A stretch of 64,000 bases of DNA from Bacillus nitratireducens. GTDB taxonomy: Bacteria > Bacillota > Bacilli > Bacillales > Bacillaceae_G. Numbering within the stretch: position 1 is the first letter of the stretch; each line of letters opens with the position of its first letter. Shown here in pieces: positions 1-8,402 of this stretch. The position numbers and the translations under genes are program-made. The stretch is taken from contig NZ_MAOC01000027.1 in the NCBI RefSeq assembly GCF_001884135.1, positions 62,001-126,000 of the forward strand, given 5' to 3'. The notes beneath the pieces are model-generated. The model ran no database searches, was not told the DNA's origin, and was given only the letters and a program-made list of their open reading frames with translations.

Positions 1-2
1 CG

Positions 3-584
3 TATATCGTATGTGTATACTTCTTATTCCAGGGGATAATGGTATTAGCAACAGCTATTGATGCCCTTGAACTATCGTTTGCGAAAGAAATTTTACTACT
101 AACAGATAGTAAATACGGTTTCCTAGTTAGCATTGCTGGTGCAGGTATTATTTTAGGGGCAATAATAAACACTATTTTGTCAAAAAAATTAGCAACTGCA
201 TTTCTTATTGGAGTAGGATCACTATTCATCGCGATCGGTTATATGGTCTATGCTTTTTCAAATGGATTTTTAATAGCTGCAATTGGATTCTTTATACTAT
301 CTTTCTCTATGGCGTTTGCAAATACGGGGTATTACACATTTTATCAAAATAATGTTCCTGTTGATTTAATGGGGCGAATTGGTAGCATTTACGGGCTTAT
401 CATTGCAATTATAACAATTTTTGTAACGATACTCTTCGGAGTAGCAACTCAATTTCTGTCCATTCAATTTGTAGTAACTGTAGGCGCATTTATAATGCTA
501 TTAATTACTATCATATTGTGTGTATATACTTTATTACCTTCAAGGATCAAAGTATATACAGCTGAATCCATAGATTCAAAATAA
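3..584 (+). CDS. MFS transporter, C-terminal part (5' end outside window)
   Basis: The reading frame is open to the left edge, so this is the last ~193 codons of a longer gene and the ATG at 39 is internal. The visible part has about six hydrophobic helices and the segment NNVPVDLMGRIGSIYG. This resembles the conserved P-x-x-x-x-GR-x-x-S loop of drug-efflux MFS proteins (DHA3/MFS_3 type). It would be a proton-driven exporter in the cytoplasmic membrane; the substrate cannot be told. No clear terminator hairpin follows before the next gene. The family is probable, the subfamily uncertain. Confidence 0.75.
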   Translation, partial: YIVCVYFLFQGIMVLATAIDALELSFAKEILLLTDSKYGFLVSIAGAGIILGAIINTILSKKLATAFLIGVGSLFIAIGYMVYAFSNGFLIAAIGFFILSFSMAFANTGYYTFYQNNVPVDLMGRIGSIYGLIIAIITIFVTILFGVATQFLSIQFVVTVGAFIMLLITIILCVYTLLPSRIKVYTAESIDSK

Positions 585-692
585 TCTTTCTTCCTTTTTA
601 AAATTAATGGCACGTAATAAGAGGGTTCTTCCATCTCTATATTGAAAAATAATTAGGTGGAAGAACATTATTGAATGATAAGGGTGGTTGTC

Positions 693-1718
693 ATGATCAA
701 TACAAATAATGAGGTTGCGAAAATTGTAAAAGAATTACACCAAGAATTAGAGTTTTCCGGGGTAATTTTAATTAAAAGAGAAAATGACATTATCTACGAA
801 AATTCATTTGGATATGCTAACCGAAGTGAAGGTATAAACAATACACTACAAACAAGATTCGGAATCGCTTCAGGATGTAAAATATTTACTGCAATTGGCA
901 TATGTCAACTCGTTGAAAAAGGTTTACTTTCTTTTCATACAAAATTAAAAGATTGTTTAAGTATTGAATTTCCAAACTTCGATCAAGACATTACAATACA
1001 TCAACTTCTAACGCATAGCTCTGGTATTCCAGATTATTTTGATGAAAGTATTATGGCTAATTTCGAGGATATTTGGAAAAAAACACCTATGTATCTATTA
1101 AAAGGTTTAAGAGACTTTTTACCATTATTCCAAAACAGTAATATGATGTTTGCCCCAGGAAGTAAGTTTCACTACAACAATGCCGGTTTTATCATACTCG
1201 GATTAATTATAGAACAACAGTCCGGGCTTGAATTTACGGAATATATAGAAAGAAATATATTTGTTCCAGTTGGAATGAATGATTCGGGTTATTTTTCTTT
1301 AGATAATTTACCTAAAGATACAGCCATAGGATATATAAAAGATGTAAATGATCAAAAATGGAGAACAAATGTATATTCTATACCTATTAAGGGAGGCGCT
1401 GATGGCGGTGCCTACGTTACTGCACCAGACATGTTGAAATTTTGGAAGTCTCTATTTAATAATGAAATATTAAGCCACCAATATACAAATTTACTTTTAA
1501 CCCCTCATATTTTAGTGAATAATAGTCAGTCTTACGGTTATGGAATATGGATTGAGAAAAAACAGAATACCATTTTTAAATATCATGTAATGGGATATGA
1601 TCCTGGCGTTAGTTTTCGCTCAGCCGTATACCCAGACTTAGGAATCACATTAGTTATTCCATCAAATAAAGGGGCAGGACCTGAAAAATTAATGGTAGAA
1701 ATAGAAGGGGTTTTGTAA
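693..1718 (+). CDS. Serine hydrolase of the beta-lactamase/penicillin-binding (class C) family
   Basis: A 341-residue protein of the beta-lactamase-related family (Pfam PF00144). The nucleophile motif SxxK is SGCK at residues 60-63. The YxN motif is YNN in HYNNAGF near residue 160. A late HVMG resembles the third (HxG/KTG) motif. There is no signal peptide, so it is probably a cytoplasmic esterase or peptidase rather than a secreted beta-lactamase. I prefer ATG 693 to ATG 675, because AAGGGTGG lies 5 bases before 693 while 675 has no well-placed ribosome site. A decayed acetyltransferase gene starts 5 bases after the stop. Confidence 0.8.
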   Translation: MINTNNEVAKIVKELHQELEFSGVILIKRENDIIYENSFGYANRSEGINNTLQTRFGIASGCKIFTAIGICQLVEKGLLSFHTKLKDCLSIEFPNFDQDITIHQLLTHSSGIPDYFDESIMANFEDIWKKTPMYLLKGLRDFLPLFQNSNMMFAPGSKFHYNNAGFIILGLIIEQQSGLEFTEYIERNIFVPVGMNDSGYFSLDNLPKDTAIGYIKDVNDQKWRTNVYSIPIKGGADGGAYVTAPDMLKFWKSLFNNEILSHQYTNLLLTPHILVNNSQSYGYGIWIEKKQNTIFKYHVMGYDPGVSFRSAVYPDLGITLVIPSNKGAGPEKLMVEIEGVL

Positions 1719-1722
1719 TTAC

Positions 1723-1925
1723 ATGGCTATAAAAATTAGAGCATCTAAAAAAGAAGACGAAATAAGCTGGGTACGTTGCCGTTCGTTATCTTTTTTAGGT
1801 ACAGCATATTCTGACAATGTACTTAGAGAGAAAGAAAAATATGAAATCCAGCTATTGAACTAGTAGCTATATATGAAGACCAAGTAGTAGGTTTGATAGA
1901 TATTGAATATGAAATAAAAGTTTAA
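1723..1925 (+). pseudogene. GNAT acetyltransferase remnant (frameshifted and truncated)
   Basis: The frame opens with ATG at 1723 (MAIKIRASKKEDEISWVRCR), typical of a GNAT N-terminus. It runs to a premature TAG at 1861-1863. In the next frame translation continues as NPAIELVAIYEDQVVGLIDIEYEI, the expected beta2-beta3 region of a GNAT fold, to TAA at 1925. The acetyl-CoA-binding half is absent. This is one frameshift plus a 3' deletion. It was probably translated with the upstream hydrolase, whose stop is 5 bases away. Confidence 0.65.
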
Positions 1926-1956
1926 AACAGTTTAGGAATGTACTAATAAAGCTACT

Positions 1957-1989
1957 AAAGACGTATGAGTAAAAAGTACGTCTTTTTAC
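1957..1989 (+). terminator. Rho-independent terminator
   Basis: AAAGACGTA pairs with TACGTCTTT across an 11-base loop and is followed by TTTTACTTTT. It closes the serine hydrolase/GNAT-remnant unit. Confidence 0.7.
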
Positions 1990-2128
1990 TTTTATAAATT
2001 ATGCTTCAGGCTGATGGGAAACCACATTCCATATTATACAAATTAAAGTAGCTATCGTATTTCAAGTATGGTATGAGCAGAGACGAATATAATTTTCAAA
2101 GGTAAACAAGTATATAGGAGGACTCTAA

Positions 2129-2596
2129 ATGGATATTCTATTTGTTATTCTACTTGTTATTCTTATAATTGTATTAGTGCAAGGTAAGGAATACAAAGTG
2201 AATATTAATCGTATTTGGCTCATTCCGGCTTTGCTGTGCTTTGTAACAATCCAGTCTATTATTCATATGGGACAATTAAATATATTGCACGTACTACTAT
2301 TCGTTGCAATGCTCGGAATTGGATTGGGTCTTGGAGTTATTAGGGGAAAAGCTTTAACATTTCGATTAGATAGTGAAACAGGTCATGTATTACGAAAAGG
2401 AAATTGGTTAAGTACAATTATTCTTCTTGTTATTTTAGGTGCGAAAATTGTAATTAAGCAAAGTATGTTTTCTGGCAGTACTCACTACACATTAATGGTT
2501 GTAACGAATGCCTTTTTATGCATCACATTAGGTACAGTAATTAGTAGACGATATTATATTTGGAAAAAATATAATATGTTAATACAAAAAGTGTAA
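2129..2596 (+). CDS. Multi-pass membrane protein, CcdC/DUF1453-like
   Basis: 155 residues with four or five hydrophobic helices. The order is an N-terminal helix (residues 2-19), a helix pair around 30-70, a GLGLGVIRGKALTFRLD loop, a G-x-V-x-x-KG-N-W strand-like segment, and two further helices. The IRGK ... G-V-x-K-G pattern recalls CcdC/DUF1453 proteins, some of which sit near cytochrome c maturation genes. No such partner is present here, so that role is not implied. AGGAGG lies 8 bases before the ATG. The gene stands alone in a + strand run. Confidence 0.55.
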   Translation: MDILFVILLVILIIVLVQGKEYKVNINRIWLIPALLCFVTIQSIIHMGQLNILHVLLFVAMLGIGLGLGVIRGKALTFRLDSETGHVLRKGNWLSTIILLVILGAKIVIKQSMFSGSTHYTLMVVTNAFLCITLGTVISRRYYIWKKYNMLIQKV

Positions 2597-2675
2597 ATAC
2601 ATTTATCCCTTGTTTAACAATGCTGTGAACGGAAATACTAAATAATATTGAACTTTTACAACAAGGGATGATAAT

Positions 2676-3182
2676 ATGATATTCATTTACACAGATTTTG
2701 GCGGAACACATTCAACTGCACTCGCTGCAGCTTACCATTTGAATAAATTACCAACCGATCGGAAGTTAACGAAAGAAGAAATTTTAAATGTGGAGTACTT
2801 TAATAAATTGAAAACAGAAGATATGGGGAAGATTATTTTTCATGGACAAGATGAATATGGGAATCCCGTATATACAATTGGATGCGGAGCATCAAAGGTC
2901 GTTGTACCTGCGATGAAGCATTTAGGAGAGATTTTGCAAAAACATTATCAAAGTCATGAAAAGATTATTTTTTCTAATACATCACCAACAGTTCCTTTAC
3001 CCATGACTTTTGGTGGACTGTTTTCTAGAAGGTTCCACATCGACTTTATCGGTGTACCCTTACTCGTATGGGGAGCAAAACTTAGCTGTGATAACATACA
3101 AAGACTTGTTAGTTATACGAAAGAAGCTGGCCGATTGACGAATGATTATGTTGTAATTTTAGATAACGAAAGATTTAAGTAA
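2676..3182 (+). CDS. DUF3189 family protein
   Basis: 168 residues that I recognise as DUF3189: an N-terminal MIFIYTDFGGTHSTALAAAYHL, a mid-protein GQDEYGNPVYTIGCGAS, and a C-terminal region with ISF-like hydrophobic strands. The start resembles a nucleotide-binding beta-loop-alpha unit, but no Walker A motif is present. The family has no established function; members are usually short, soluble and found in spore-forming Firmicutes. A ribosome site (AAGGG) lies 9 bases before the ATG. A strong terminator follows. Confidence 0.7.
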   Translation: MIFIYTDFGGTHSTALAAAYHLNKLPTDRKLTKEEILNVEYFNKLKTEDMGKIIFHGQDEYGNPVYTIGCGASKVVVPAMKHLGEILQKHYQSHEKIIFSNTSPTVPLPMTFGGLFSRRFHIDFIGVPLLVWGAKLSCDNIQRLVSYTKEAGRLTNDYVVILDNERFK

Positions 3183-3189
3183 TGTTACA

Positions 3190-3222
3190 AAAAGACCGCA
3201 AAATTTCGCGGTCTTCTTTTTT
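3190..3222 (+). terminator. Rho-independent terminator
   Basis: AAGACCGC and GCGGTCTT form the stem, followed by CTTTTTT. It ends the DUF3189 transcript. Confidence 0.85.
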
Positions 3223-3371
3223 GACAAATAGACAAAAAATATTCACATTTATTATACATCTTCTATAGCCAAAATATTAAAGTCCTGTTACTATTACAGG
3301 GGATATTCTCTTTTCATAAGATAAATATATAGAAAAGTCAGAAAAGAGGAATTGAATAAGGGAGGAACAAC

Positions 3372-4178
3372 ATGAAGCGTGTTGCTTGGATTACTGATAG
3401 TACAACTGCGAGTTTTACAACAGAAGGAGATAATTTTGTTATCCCAATTGAAGTTATTATTGATGGAGTGTCGTATAAAGATTGCGAAGAGGGAGTTCAT
3501 GAACGTCTTTATGAAGCGTTAAATGACGGAAGAACGGTTACTACTTCACAACCTAACATAGGAGAAATGGTAGAGTTATTTACAAAATGTAAAGAAGAAT
3601 ATGAAGAAGGCTTTGCAATTGCTATTAGCGGAAAAGTAAGTGGGACCTATCAAAATATGAAGCTAGCTGCTGATATGGCAGGTTTCCCTTTAACTGTATT
3701 AGATAGTGAAACGACAAGTTATCCAATGGATGAACTTATGAGAAAAGCTAAGACGTTATACAATGATGGTATGACTTTACAAGATATACACAAAACATTA
3801 GTTGATGAAAAAAGAAGACCTTATTATGTATTTCCAAAGAGCTTAAAAGGTTTATATGCAAGTGGTCGTGTAAAGGGAGTTCAATTTTTACTTGGAAGTT
3901 TATTAAGTGTCAACTTAATCTTAGAAGTAAAAGGCGGAGAACTTTTACTTGAAAAGAAAGTGCGTAAAATACAAAAATGTAGAGAATACATTAAAAATGA
4001 GCTTGAAAAAGAATTACCAAAAGTACTTCATATGTTCTATGCTAACGATAAAGATGGAGCTGAAGAATGGATTTCAGATATTAAACAATCATTTCCTGAA
4101 ATGGATTTCAAACTGTATCCATTACCGATTTCATTTGCTGTTCATGCAGGTGAAGGTACAATAGCAATTAGTTATTAA
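3372..4178 (+). CDS. DegV family fatty-acid-binding protein
   Basis: 268 residues, close to the usual ~280 for DegV/FakB proteins, which bind a fatty acid in a two-domain alpha/beta fold and can present it to a fatty-acid kinase. Family signatures visible are WITDSTTASF at the N-terminus, TTSQPNIGEM around residue 58, ISGKVSGTYQNM around 90 and the late GEGTIAI. The small N-terminal lobe is intact. GGGAGG lies 6 bases before the ATG. The gene has its own terminator and no kinase neighbour, as is common for the several DegV paralogues of Bacillus. Confidence 0.85.
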   Translation: MKRVAWITDSTTASFTTEGDNFVIPIEVIIDGVSYKDCEEGVHERLYEALNDGRTVTTSQPNIGEMVELFTKCKEEYEEGFAIAISGKVSGTYQNMKLAADMAGFPLTVLDSETTSYPMDELMRKAKTLYNDGMTLQDIHKTLVDEKRRPYYVFPKSLKGLYASGRVKGVQFLLGSLLSVNLILEVKGGELLLEKKVRKIQKCREYIKNELEKELPKVLHMFYANDKDGAEEWISDIKQSFPEMDFKLYPLPISFAVHAGEGTIAISY

Positions 4179-4182
4179 AAGG

Positions 4183-4213
4183 AAAAACCCGTGAATGATT
4201 CGCGGGTTTTTTT
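4183..4213. terminator. Bidirectional terminator between convergent genes
   Basis: AAACCCG and CGGGTTT form the stem, with an A-rich left flank and TTTTTTT to the right. It serves degV on the + strand and probably the DJ-1-type gene ending at 4254 on the - strand. Confidence 0.8.
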
Positions 4214-4253
4214 ATTTGAAAATGGGACACACCACGTCGCCATCAAGTTGAAA

Positions 4254-4826
4254 TTAAAAATATAAACCTTTACCTACTGGCTGAACCGTTTCTAGCACAG
4301 TATTAACCATTTCTTCATTAATTAGAGTTCTTATGATCCAAGCTGAGAGATCTTGAGCAGCAAAACAACCCGCAGCAGTCGAGATATTTCCTTCGTTTAC
4401 GAAACTTTGTTCAATAACGTCTACATCAAATTCTTTAAGCTGTTCTACTGCGGATGGATATGTAGTTGCTTTTTTGCCAGTTAGCAATTTTTTAGCTCCT
4501 AGTAGTAGTGAACCAGAACACATAGATCCTATTAATTGTCTTTGAGGATCTACATGAATACTAGTAATATATTCTTGGTTTTTATATAAATCTTGTACCC
4601 CTTGGCCACTTGCAAATATTACAGCGTCAGCAGAAGGAATATCTGATATGCTTCCTGTCATGGGAATACGTAAGCCAGACATGGATATATGAGTTTTTTC
4701 CGTTCCTAATAGTTGGACATTCCAATCAGAAATACCGCCAACTAAACGTACACGATTTAATAAATCCCATGGTAGAAAAACATCTATATCAGTAAACTTA
4801 TCGAAACAGACTATTGCAATTTTCAT
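4254..4826 (-). CDS. DJ-1/PfpI family protein (InhA/isonitrile-hydratase-like)
   Basis: 190 residues with the class I glutamine amidotransferase-like fold. The N-terminus is IAIVCFDKFTDIDVFLPWDLL, which carries the Asp/Glu-containing strand of this group. The nucleophile elbow is GSMCSGSLLLG, with Cys near residue 104. TAAGCFAAQDLSAWIIR follows late. Relatives include isonitrile hydratase, glyoxalase III and the amidotransferase domain of AraC-type regulators. No AraC domain is attached here. The substrate cannot be assigned. A remnant of a HAD-phosphatase C-terminus lies directly upstream, and its frame overlaps the start of this gene. Confidence 0.8.
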   Translation of the reverse strand: MKIAIVCFDKFTDIDVFLPWDLLNRVRLVGGISDWNVQLLGTEKTHISMSGLRIPMTGSISDIPSADAVIFASGQGVQDLYKNQEYITSIHVDPQRQLIGSMCSGSLLLGAKKLLTGKKATTYPSAVEQLKEFDVDVIEQSFVNEGNISTAAGCFAAQDLSAWIIRTLINEEMVNTVLETVQPVGKGLYF

Positions 4827-4929
4827 TTTCTAATCCTCCATTACTTTTGTTAACAGTACCAATTAACTTTTCTAATACTTGAGCTACACCATTTTTATCA
4901 TTAGTATCGGTAATTTCAAACCTGTTAAT
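4800..4929 (-). pseudogene. C-terminal remnant of a Cof-type HAD phosphatase
   Basis: In one frame upstream of the DJ-1 gene the - strand reads NRFEITDTNDKNGVAQVLEKLIG and runs on to a stop inside that gene. The T-x-x-N-D-x-x-G-V-A-x-V-L-x-K-L pattern is the closing motif of Cof/YkrA-type HAD phosphatases. Only ~35 codons survive and no HAD motif I to III precedes them, so the gene has been almost completely deleted. Confidence 0.5.
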
Positions 4930-4944
4930 TAAAGAAGGAGGGAA

Positions 4945-5364
4945 CTACCTCCACCATTCTTTAACAGTAATTTTATGTGATTTTTCATTTTTATCTATAA
5001 TCTCTACAAAACAATCATATGTTTCTAGTTTAGCACTGGAAACACCAATGTATGGATCTTCAATATTGAAAATTATGCTTGCTGTTGCGGAAAAAACATT
5101 ATCTAAGGGAATATTTCCACTTTTTAAAAGACGTTCGAAGTCTTTCAATAAATCATCTAAAGACTCCTTTATTATTGGAATTTCAAAAACTTTGGGTCTA
5201 ATACTTTTTTCTAAAATATTTATGACAATGCTATCTATATTTTTCTCTTCAGCAATATTATATAAATGTTCAATAACATATCCGTTTTCTCTATAATTCA
5301 TTAAGCTTAAATAACTGTGAACAGTATCATGTCCTATCCCTTTTAATAATTTTAACCTTGCCAT
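4945..5364 (-). CDS. Uncharacterised 139-residue protein
   Basis: I do not recognise a family. The protein is soluble, moderately acidic and lacks signal or membrane segments. It has an N-terminal helical half and a C-terminal half with alternating hydrophobic residues (VFSATASIIFNIEDPYIGV) suggesting beta-strands. It ends in KEWWR. The start is ATG 5364 with GAGGTG 6 bases before. It is transcribed away from the MerR fusion gene, with ~330 bases between them that could hold two divergent promoters. Codon use looks native. Confidence 0.5.
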   Translation of the reverse strand: MARLKLLKGIGHDTVHSYLSLMNYRENGYVIEHLYNIAEEKNIDSIVINILEKSIRPKVFEIPIIKESLDDLLKDFERLLKSGNIPLDNVFSATASIIFNIEDPYIGVSSAKLETYDCFVEIIDKNEKSHKITVKEWWR

Positions 5365-5697
5365 TTTAGCACCTCGTGTACATTTTGTTTAAGATATATT
5401 ATAAGTAACCTTCTACAGTAATCCTGCTCCAATGGTTCAATAAAAGTAATGCTATGATGTCCGTTTACATGTATATTTCATTAAGTAGAAGGTTATAAAT
5501 CTATTTAGGTTTAATAATTTTAATACTGATAATTTCCCATACATAAAACCAAAAGTTGCATGTTATATTTTGGGGCCCACCAATATAAATAATACCATTT
5601 TTTCATACCGTGAATAATGTTTTATAGAGAGATGAAAGGGTTTTTAAAGATAAAAATAGAAATCTATATAAAAAAATATTTAAATGGTAGTGATATT

Positions 5698-6915
5698 ATG
5701 AAAATCGGAAAGTTTGGAGAAAAAAATAATATAAGTATAGATACAATTAGACATTATATGGATATCGGACTAATTATTCCTGAAAAGAAAGGTGGCCATT
5801 ATTTTTTTGATGAGTATTGTCAAAAAGATATAGAGCTTATATTAGAGTACAAATGGCTAGGTTTTAGTTTGAATGAAATTAAAGAACTTTTTCTTTATCA
5901 AAATTTAGCGAAATCTATGAATTACGAAAAAGATACTCTTTACCAATCTTTATTTAAATCGAAATACGAAACGCTTGAACAAGAAATACAAGTTTTAGAG
6001 GAGAGAAGGGATAAATTAAAAGAAGTGTTAAATGATTTATCGCTAACAAATGAAACTCCGAATTCTATTATTGGGATAGATTTAAGCGTACTTCATTTAT
6101 TTACATGTTTTAAGTGTAGTAAAAACCTAATTCTTCAAAATGGAATTATTAATTGCAATCAAATTACAGAGGGAAAGTTAATTTGTAACTGTGGGGAAGA
6201 ATACATTATTACTTCAGGTATTCTAACAGCTGGCAATTTATTTAAAGCATATGAGCGATCTTCATTTGAAAGTTCTATTTCAGATTATATTCATGAAACT
6301 GATACTGCATATTTGGAAAATATGCATAGAGAAGGAGAATGGGCGAAAAAGAAACTAATGCAATTAGATTTAAATAACAAAATACTACTTGATATAGGAT
6401 CGGGTCTTGGGTTCTTTTTGCGAAATATTTATGAAGAACTACCCGAGGATTGCTTATTTATTGCAGTTGATCGAGATTTGAATAAACTACTATTTTTAAA
6501 AGATGTATTAGAAAGAAGAAATCCGAAAAGAAACATTCTCTTTATCTGTGCTGATTTTTTAAGTATACCTATTCAGAATCAGTCTGTTGATATTGTAATT
6601 GATCAGTCTGGTACTAGTAATTATAGTTTTGAGCATGAGAATTTTTTACTTCACAAATTAAATTCTCTTTTAAAACCTGATTGTTATTTATTAAGTTTAT
6701 TTATTTTATTTAAAAATTTTAGCATAAACAGCCAAATTGAAACTAGGTTTCGAGAAAATTTTACACTTTCAAAAGTAACGAAAGAAATCCAAAATCTACA
6801 GTTTCAATTCATTGATGAAAGAACTTCAAATTATTTGAATCGAGGCGGAAAGTACGAGGATTTCTTTGTTCAAGGAGAAGAAATTTATACATATTCATTT
6901 TTAGGAAAAAGATGA
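5698..6915 (+). CDS. MerR-type regulator fused to a zinc-ribbon and SAM-dependent methyltransferase
   Basis: 405 residues from ATG 5698, where the MerR motif KIGKFGEKNNISIDTIRHYMDIGLI starts; ATG 5617 would add 27 residues foreign to the family. The order is winged-helix MerR domain (1-70), a helical dimerisation segment (85-118), a Cys cluster at 137, 140, 153, 163 and 165 resembling the zinc ribbon of RlmA-type rRNA methyltransferases, then a class I methyltransferase with motif I LLDIGSGLG (230-238), an acidic VDRD strand end (~260) and VDIVIDQSG (~305). The family would bind operator DNA and use S-adenosylmethionine. The substrate, and whether it regulates its own gene, are unknown. The ribosome site (GGTAGTGAT) is weak. 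Confidence 0.75.
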   Translation: MKIGKFGEKNNISIDTIRHYMDIGLIIPEKKGGHYFFDEYCQKDIELILEYKWLGFSLNEIKELFLYQNLAKSMNYEKDTLYQSLFKSKYETLEQEIQVLEERRDKLKEVLNDLSLTNETPNSIIGIDLSVLHLFTCFKCSKNLILQNGIINCNQITEGKLICNCGEEYIITSGILTAGNLFKAYERSSFESSISDYIHETDTAYLENMHREGEWAKKKLMQLDLNNKILLDIGSGLGFFLRNIYEELPEDCLFIAVDRDLNKLLFLKDVLERRNPKRNILFICADFLSIPIQNQSVDIVIDQSGTSNYSFEHENFLLHKLNSLLKPDCYLLSLFILFKNFSINSQIETRFRENFTLSKVTKEIQNLQFQFIDERTSNYLNRGGKYEDFFVQGEEIYTYSFLGKR

Positions 6916-6979
6916 AGTTAACCCCATCGTTACCTGATTGTGTGACATAGAAAAGTTGTATTTTGTTTTTTGAAATTTA

Positions 6980-7003
6980 AGTCCGGTTTAATAACCGGAC
7001 TAT
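6980..7003. terminator. Hairpin between convergent genes
   Basis: AGTCCGGTT and AACCGGACT form a 9-bp stem with a TAAT loop. The flanks are AT-rich but lack a long T run, so termination strength is uncertain. It lies between the MerR fusion gene and the purine pump gene. Confidence 0.55.
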
Positions 7004-7036
7004 TTACTAATACAAGCGATTTACCTCTTCTTTTAC

Positions 7037-8203
7037 TTATAAATGGCATTCTCTTGTCAACGTATGTCTAGTAATAGAAAAGATAGCTAAACCTAAAGAT
7101 AGAAGGACTAGAAATCCGCCAACCCAGGCCATGTTAGCGACATCATGCACTTGTTTTAAAGCTATACCTCCAACTGCAGACCCGAGTGAAATTCCTATTT
7201 GTAGAGCGGAATTATTAAAGCTTTGCTGTATATCTGATGTGTCTGGGGCAGATTGTATTAAATAACTTTGTTGAGGTGGTGCAAGGCCCCAACTCAATGC
7301 AGCCCAGACTATCATAACAGGAATAAATAGGCTAATAGAAACTGTAGTGAACGGTAATATAAATAGGATTAAAGCAAATAAAGTAATAACTATTACAATA
7401 CTTTTTTGAGCACCTATTTTATCTGATAATACACCACCGAAAGCTCCACCACTTACTGCAGCTATACCAAATACTAAATAAAATATACTAATCCAATAAG
7501 GGCTCAGGTGAAACTTCTCTTCTAAAAAAGGAGTAAAATAGGCATATAAAGTATAGTGTCCTGCTAACATAAACATAGTAGCTAGATGTGCAGATCCTAG
7601 TTTCGGACTACAAACAGCTTTTAATTGGATAGATAAAGGAGTTCGGTTTTCTTCTCCAGGTATTTTCTCTAAAAATACCGAAATTAAGATAATGGATCCC
7701 AATGATAAAATAGCTATACATAAAAAAATTACTCTCCAACCGAATGTGTTTGAAATTAATATTCCTAATGGTACCCCTAGAACAAGCGAAGAACTAATGC
7801 CCATATAAATTAATCCCAACGCTTTTGCTCGGTAAGAGGGATTAACGATTTTAGCTGCAATTGTAAGTGAAAGTACTACCACTAAAGCAGTACTCATAGC
7901 AGTCAAGATTCTTGCTATCATCATAAAAGTAAAGTTAGGGCTAAAATAAGTGAGTATATTACCAATTAGAAAAATGTAAAGTGAAATAATATACAATTTT
8001 TTTCTTTCCACTTTACTTGTGAAAATTAATAATACAGGACCTGCTAAAGCATAAGTAAGGGCAAAAATTGTAATTAGTTGACCAGCAGAACTTAAAGAAA
8101 CACCAAAATCTTTAGCGATGTCTGGCAATATCCCTCCAACAATTAGCTCAACAAGACCTACTGCTATTGTTGCTAAAGCTAATATAAAAACTTTAAAATT
8201 CAT
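7037..8203 (-). CDS. pbuE: Purine efflux pump PbuE (MFS, DHA1 family)
   Basis: 388 residues, the length of B. subtilis PbuE, with 12 predicted membrane helices. The start [19 protein letters not shown], the motif A-like loop [27 protein letters not shown] and [17 protein letters not shown] all match PbuE as I remember it. PbuE exports hypoxanthine, adenine and related bases or nucleosides and so limits purine toxicity. The assignment is supported independently by the purine riboswitch and overlapping terminator in the leader (8242-8345). AGAAGGGAA precedes the ATG by 8 bases. The gene is monocistronic. Confidence 0.88.
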   Translation of the reverse strand: MNFKVFILALATIAVGLVELIVGGILPDIAKDFGVSLSSAGQLITIFALTYALAGPVLLIFTSKVERKKLYIISLYIFLIGNILTYFSPNFTFMMIARILTAMSTALVVVLSLTIAAKIVNPSYRAKALGLIYMGISSSLVLGVPLGILISNTFGWRVIFLCIAILSLGSIILISVFLEKIPGEENRTPLSIQLKAVCSPKLGSAHLATMFMLAGHYTLYAYFTPFLEEKFHLSPYWISIFYLVFGIAAVSGGAFGGVLSDKIGAQKSIVIVITLFALILFILPFTTVSISLFIPVMIVWAALSWGLAPPQQSYLIQSAPDTSDIQQSFNNSALQIGISLGSAVGGIALKQVHDVANMAWVGGFLVLLSLGLAIFSITRHTLTRECHL

Positions 8204-8241
8204 TTTTTGTATTCCCTTCTCTAAATTATTTACCTTAGAAC

Positions 8242-8293
8242 AAAAAAACTCCTGACTACAAACGCTAAAAGACGCATTTTGTAGTCAGGAGTT
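8242..8293 (-). terminator. Riboswitch-controlled intrinsic terminator of pbuE
   Basis: On the - strand AACTCCTGACTACAAA pairs with TTTGTAGTCAGGAGTT across a ~15-base loop and is followed by TTTTTTG. The 5' arm of this hairpin is the same RNA that forms the 3' side of aptamer helix P3, the junction carrying the specificity base, and the 3' side of P1. Aptamer and terminator are therefore mutually exclusive, so ligand binding should allow read-through. Confidence 0.88.
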
Positions 8294-8345
8294 AATGGTT
8301 CCTGGTAGAGACCCCCAAGCCATATTCTTGGAGTTATACATGATT
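8278..8345 (-). ncRNA. Purine riboswitch aptamer, guanine/hypoxanthine type
   Basis: Read on the - strand the leader carries TATAAC (J1/2), a hairpin TCCAAG-AATATGG-CTTGG (P2/L2), TCTCTACC (J2/3), AGGA-ACCATTAAC-TCCT (P3/L3) and GACTAC (J3/1). P1 is short, TGTA with TACA. This is the purine riboswitch consensus (Rfam RF00167). The base equivalent to position 74 of the xpt aptamer is C (complement of + 8284), which selects guanine or hypoxanthine; adenine switches have U there. It controls the pbuE gene 75 bases downstream. Confidence 0.92.
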
Positions 8346-8373
8346 TCTCATATGTAATTAATCAATGTAATAG

Positions 8374-8402
8374 AAGATAACATATTACTTTTTACATTTC
8401 AA
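8374..8402 (-). promoter_or_regulatory. Candidate SigA promoter of the pbuE leader
   Basis: On the - strand TTGAAA and TATCTT are separated by 17 bases and lie ~30 bases before the aptamer. Position and spacing fit a housekeeping promoter whose transcript begins just upstream of P1. Confidence 0.55.

Noticed and set aside
5048-5296. An 82-codon + strand frame within the 139-residue gene
   Set aside because: An antisense shadow. The - strand frame is longer, with a ribosome site.
7037-8203. The MFS gene as a drug pump partnered with the neighbouring MerR protein
   Set aside because: The purine riboswitch leader and PbuE-type sequence point to purine export, and the genes are convergent.
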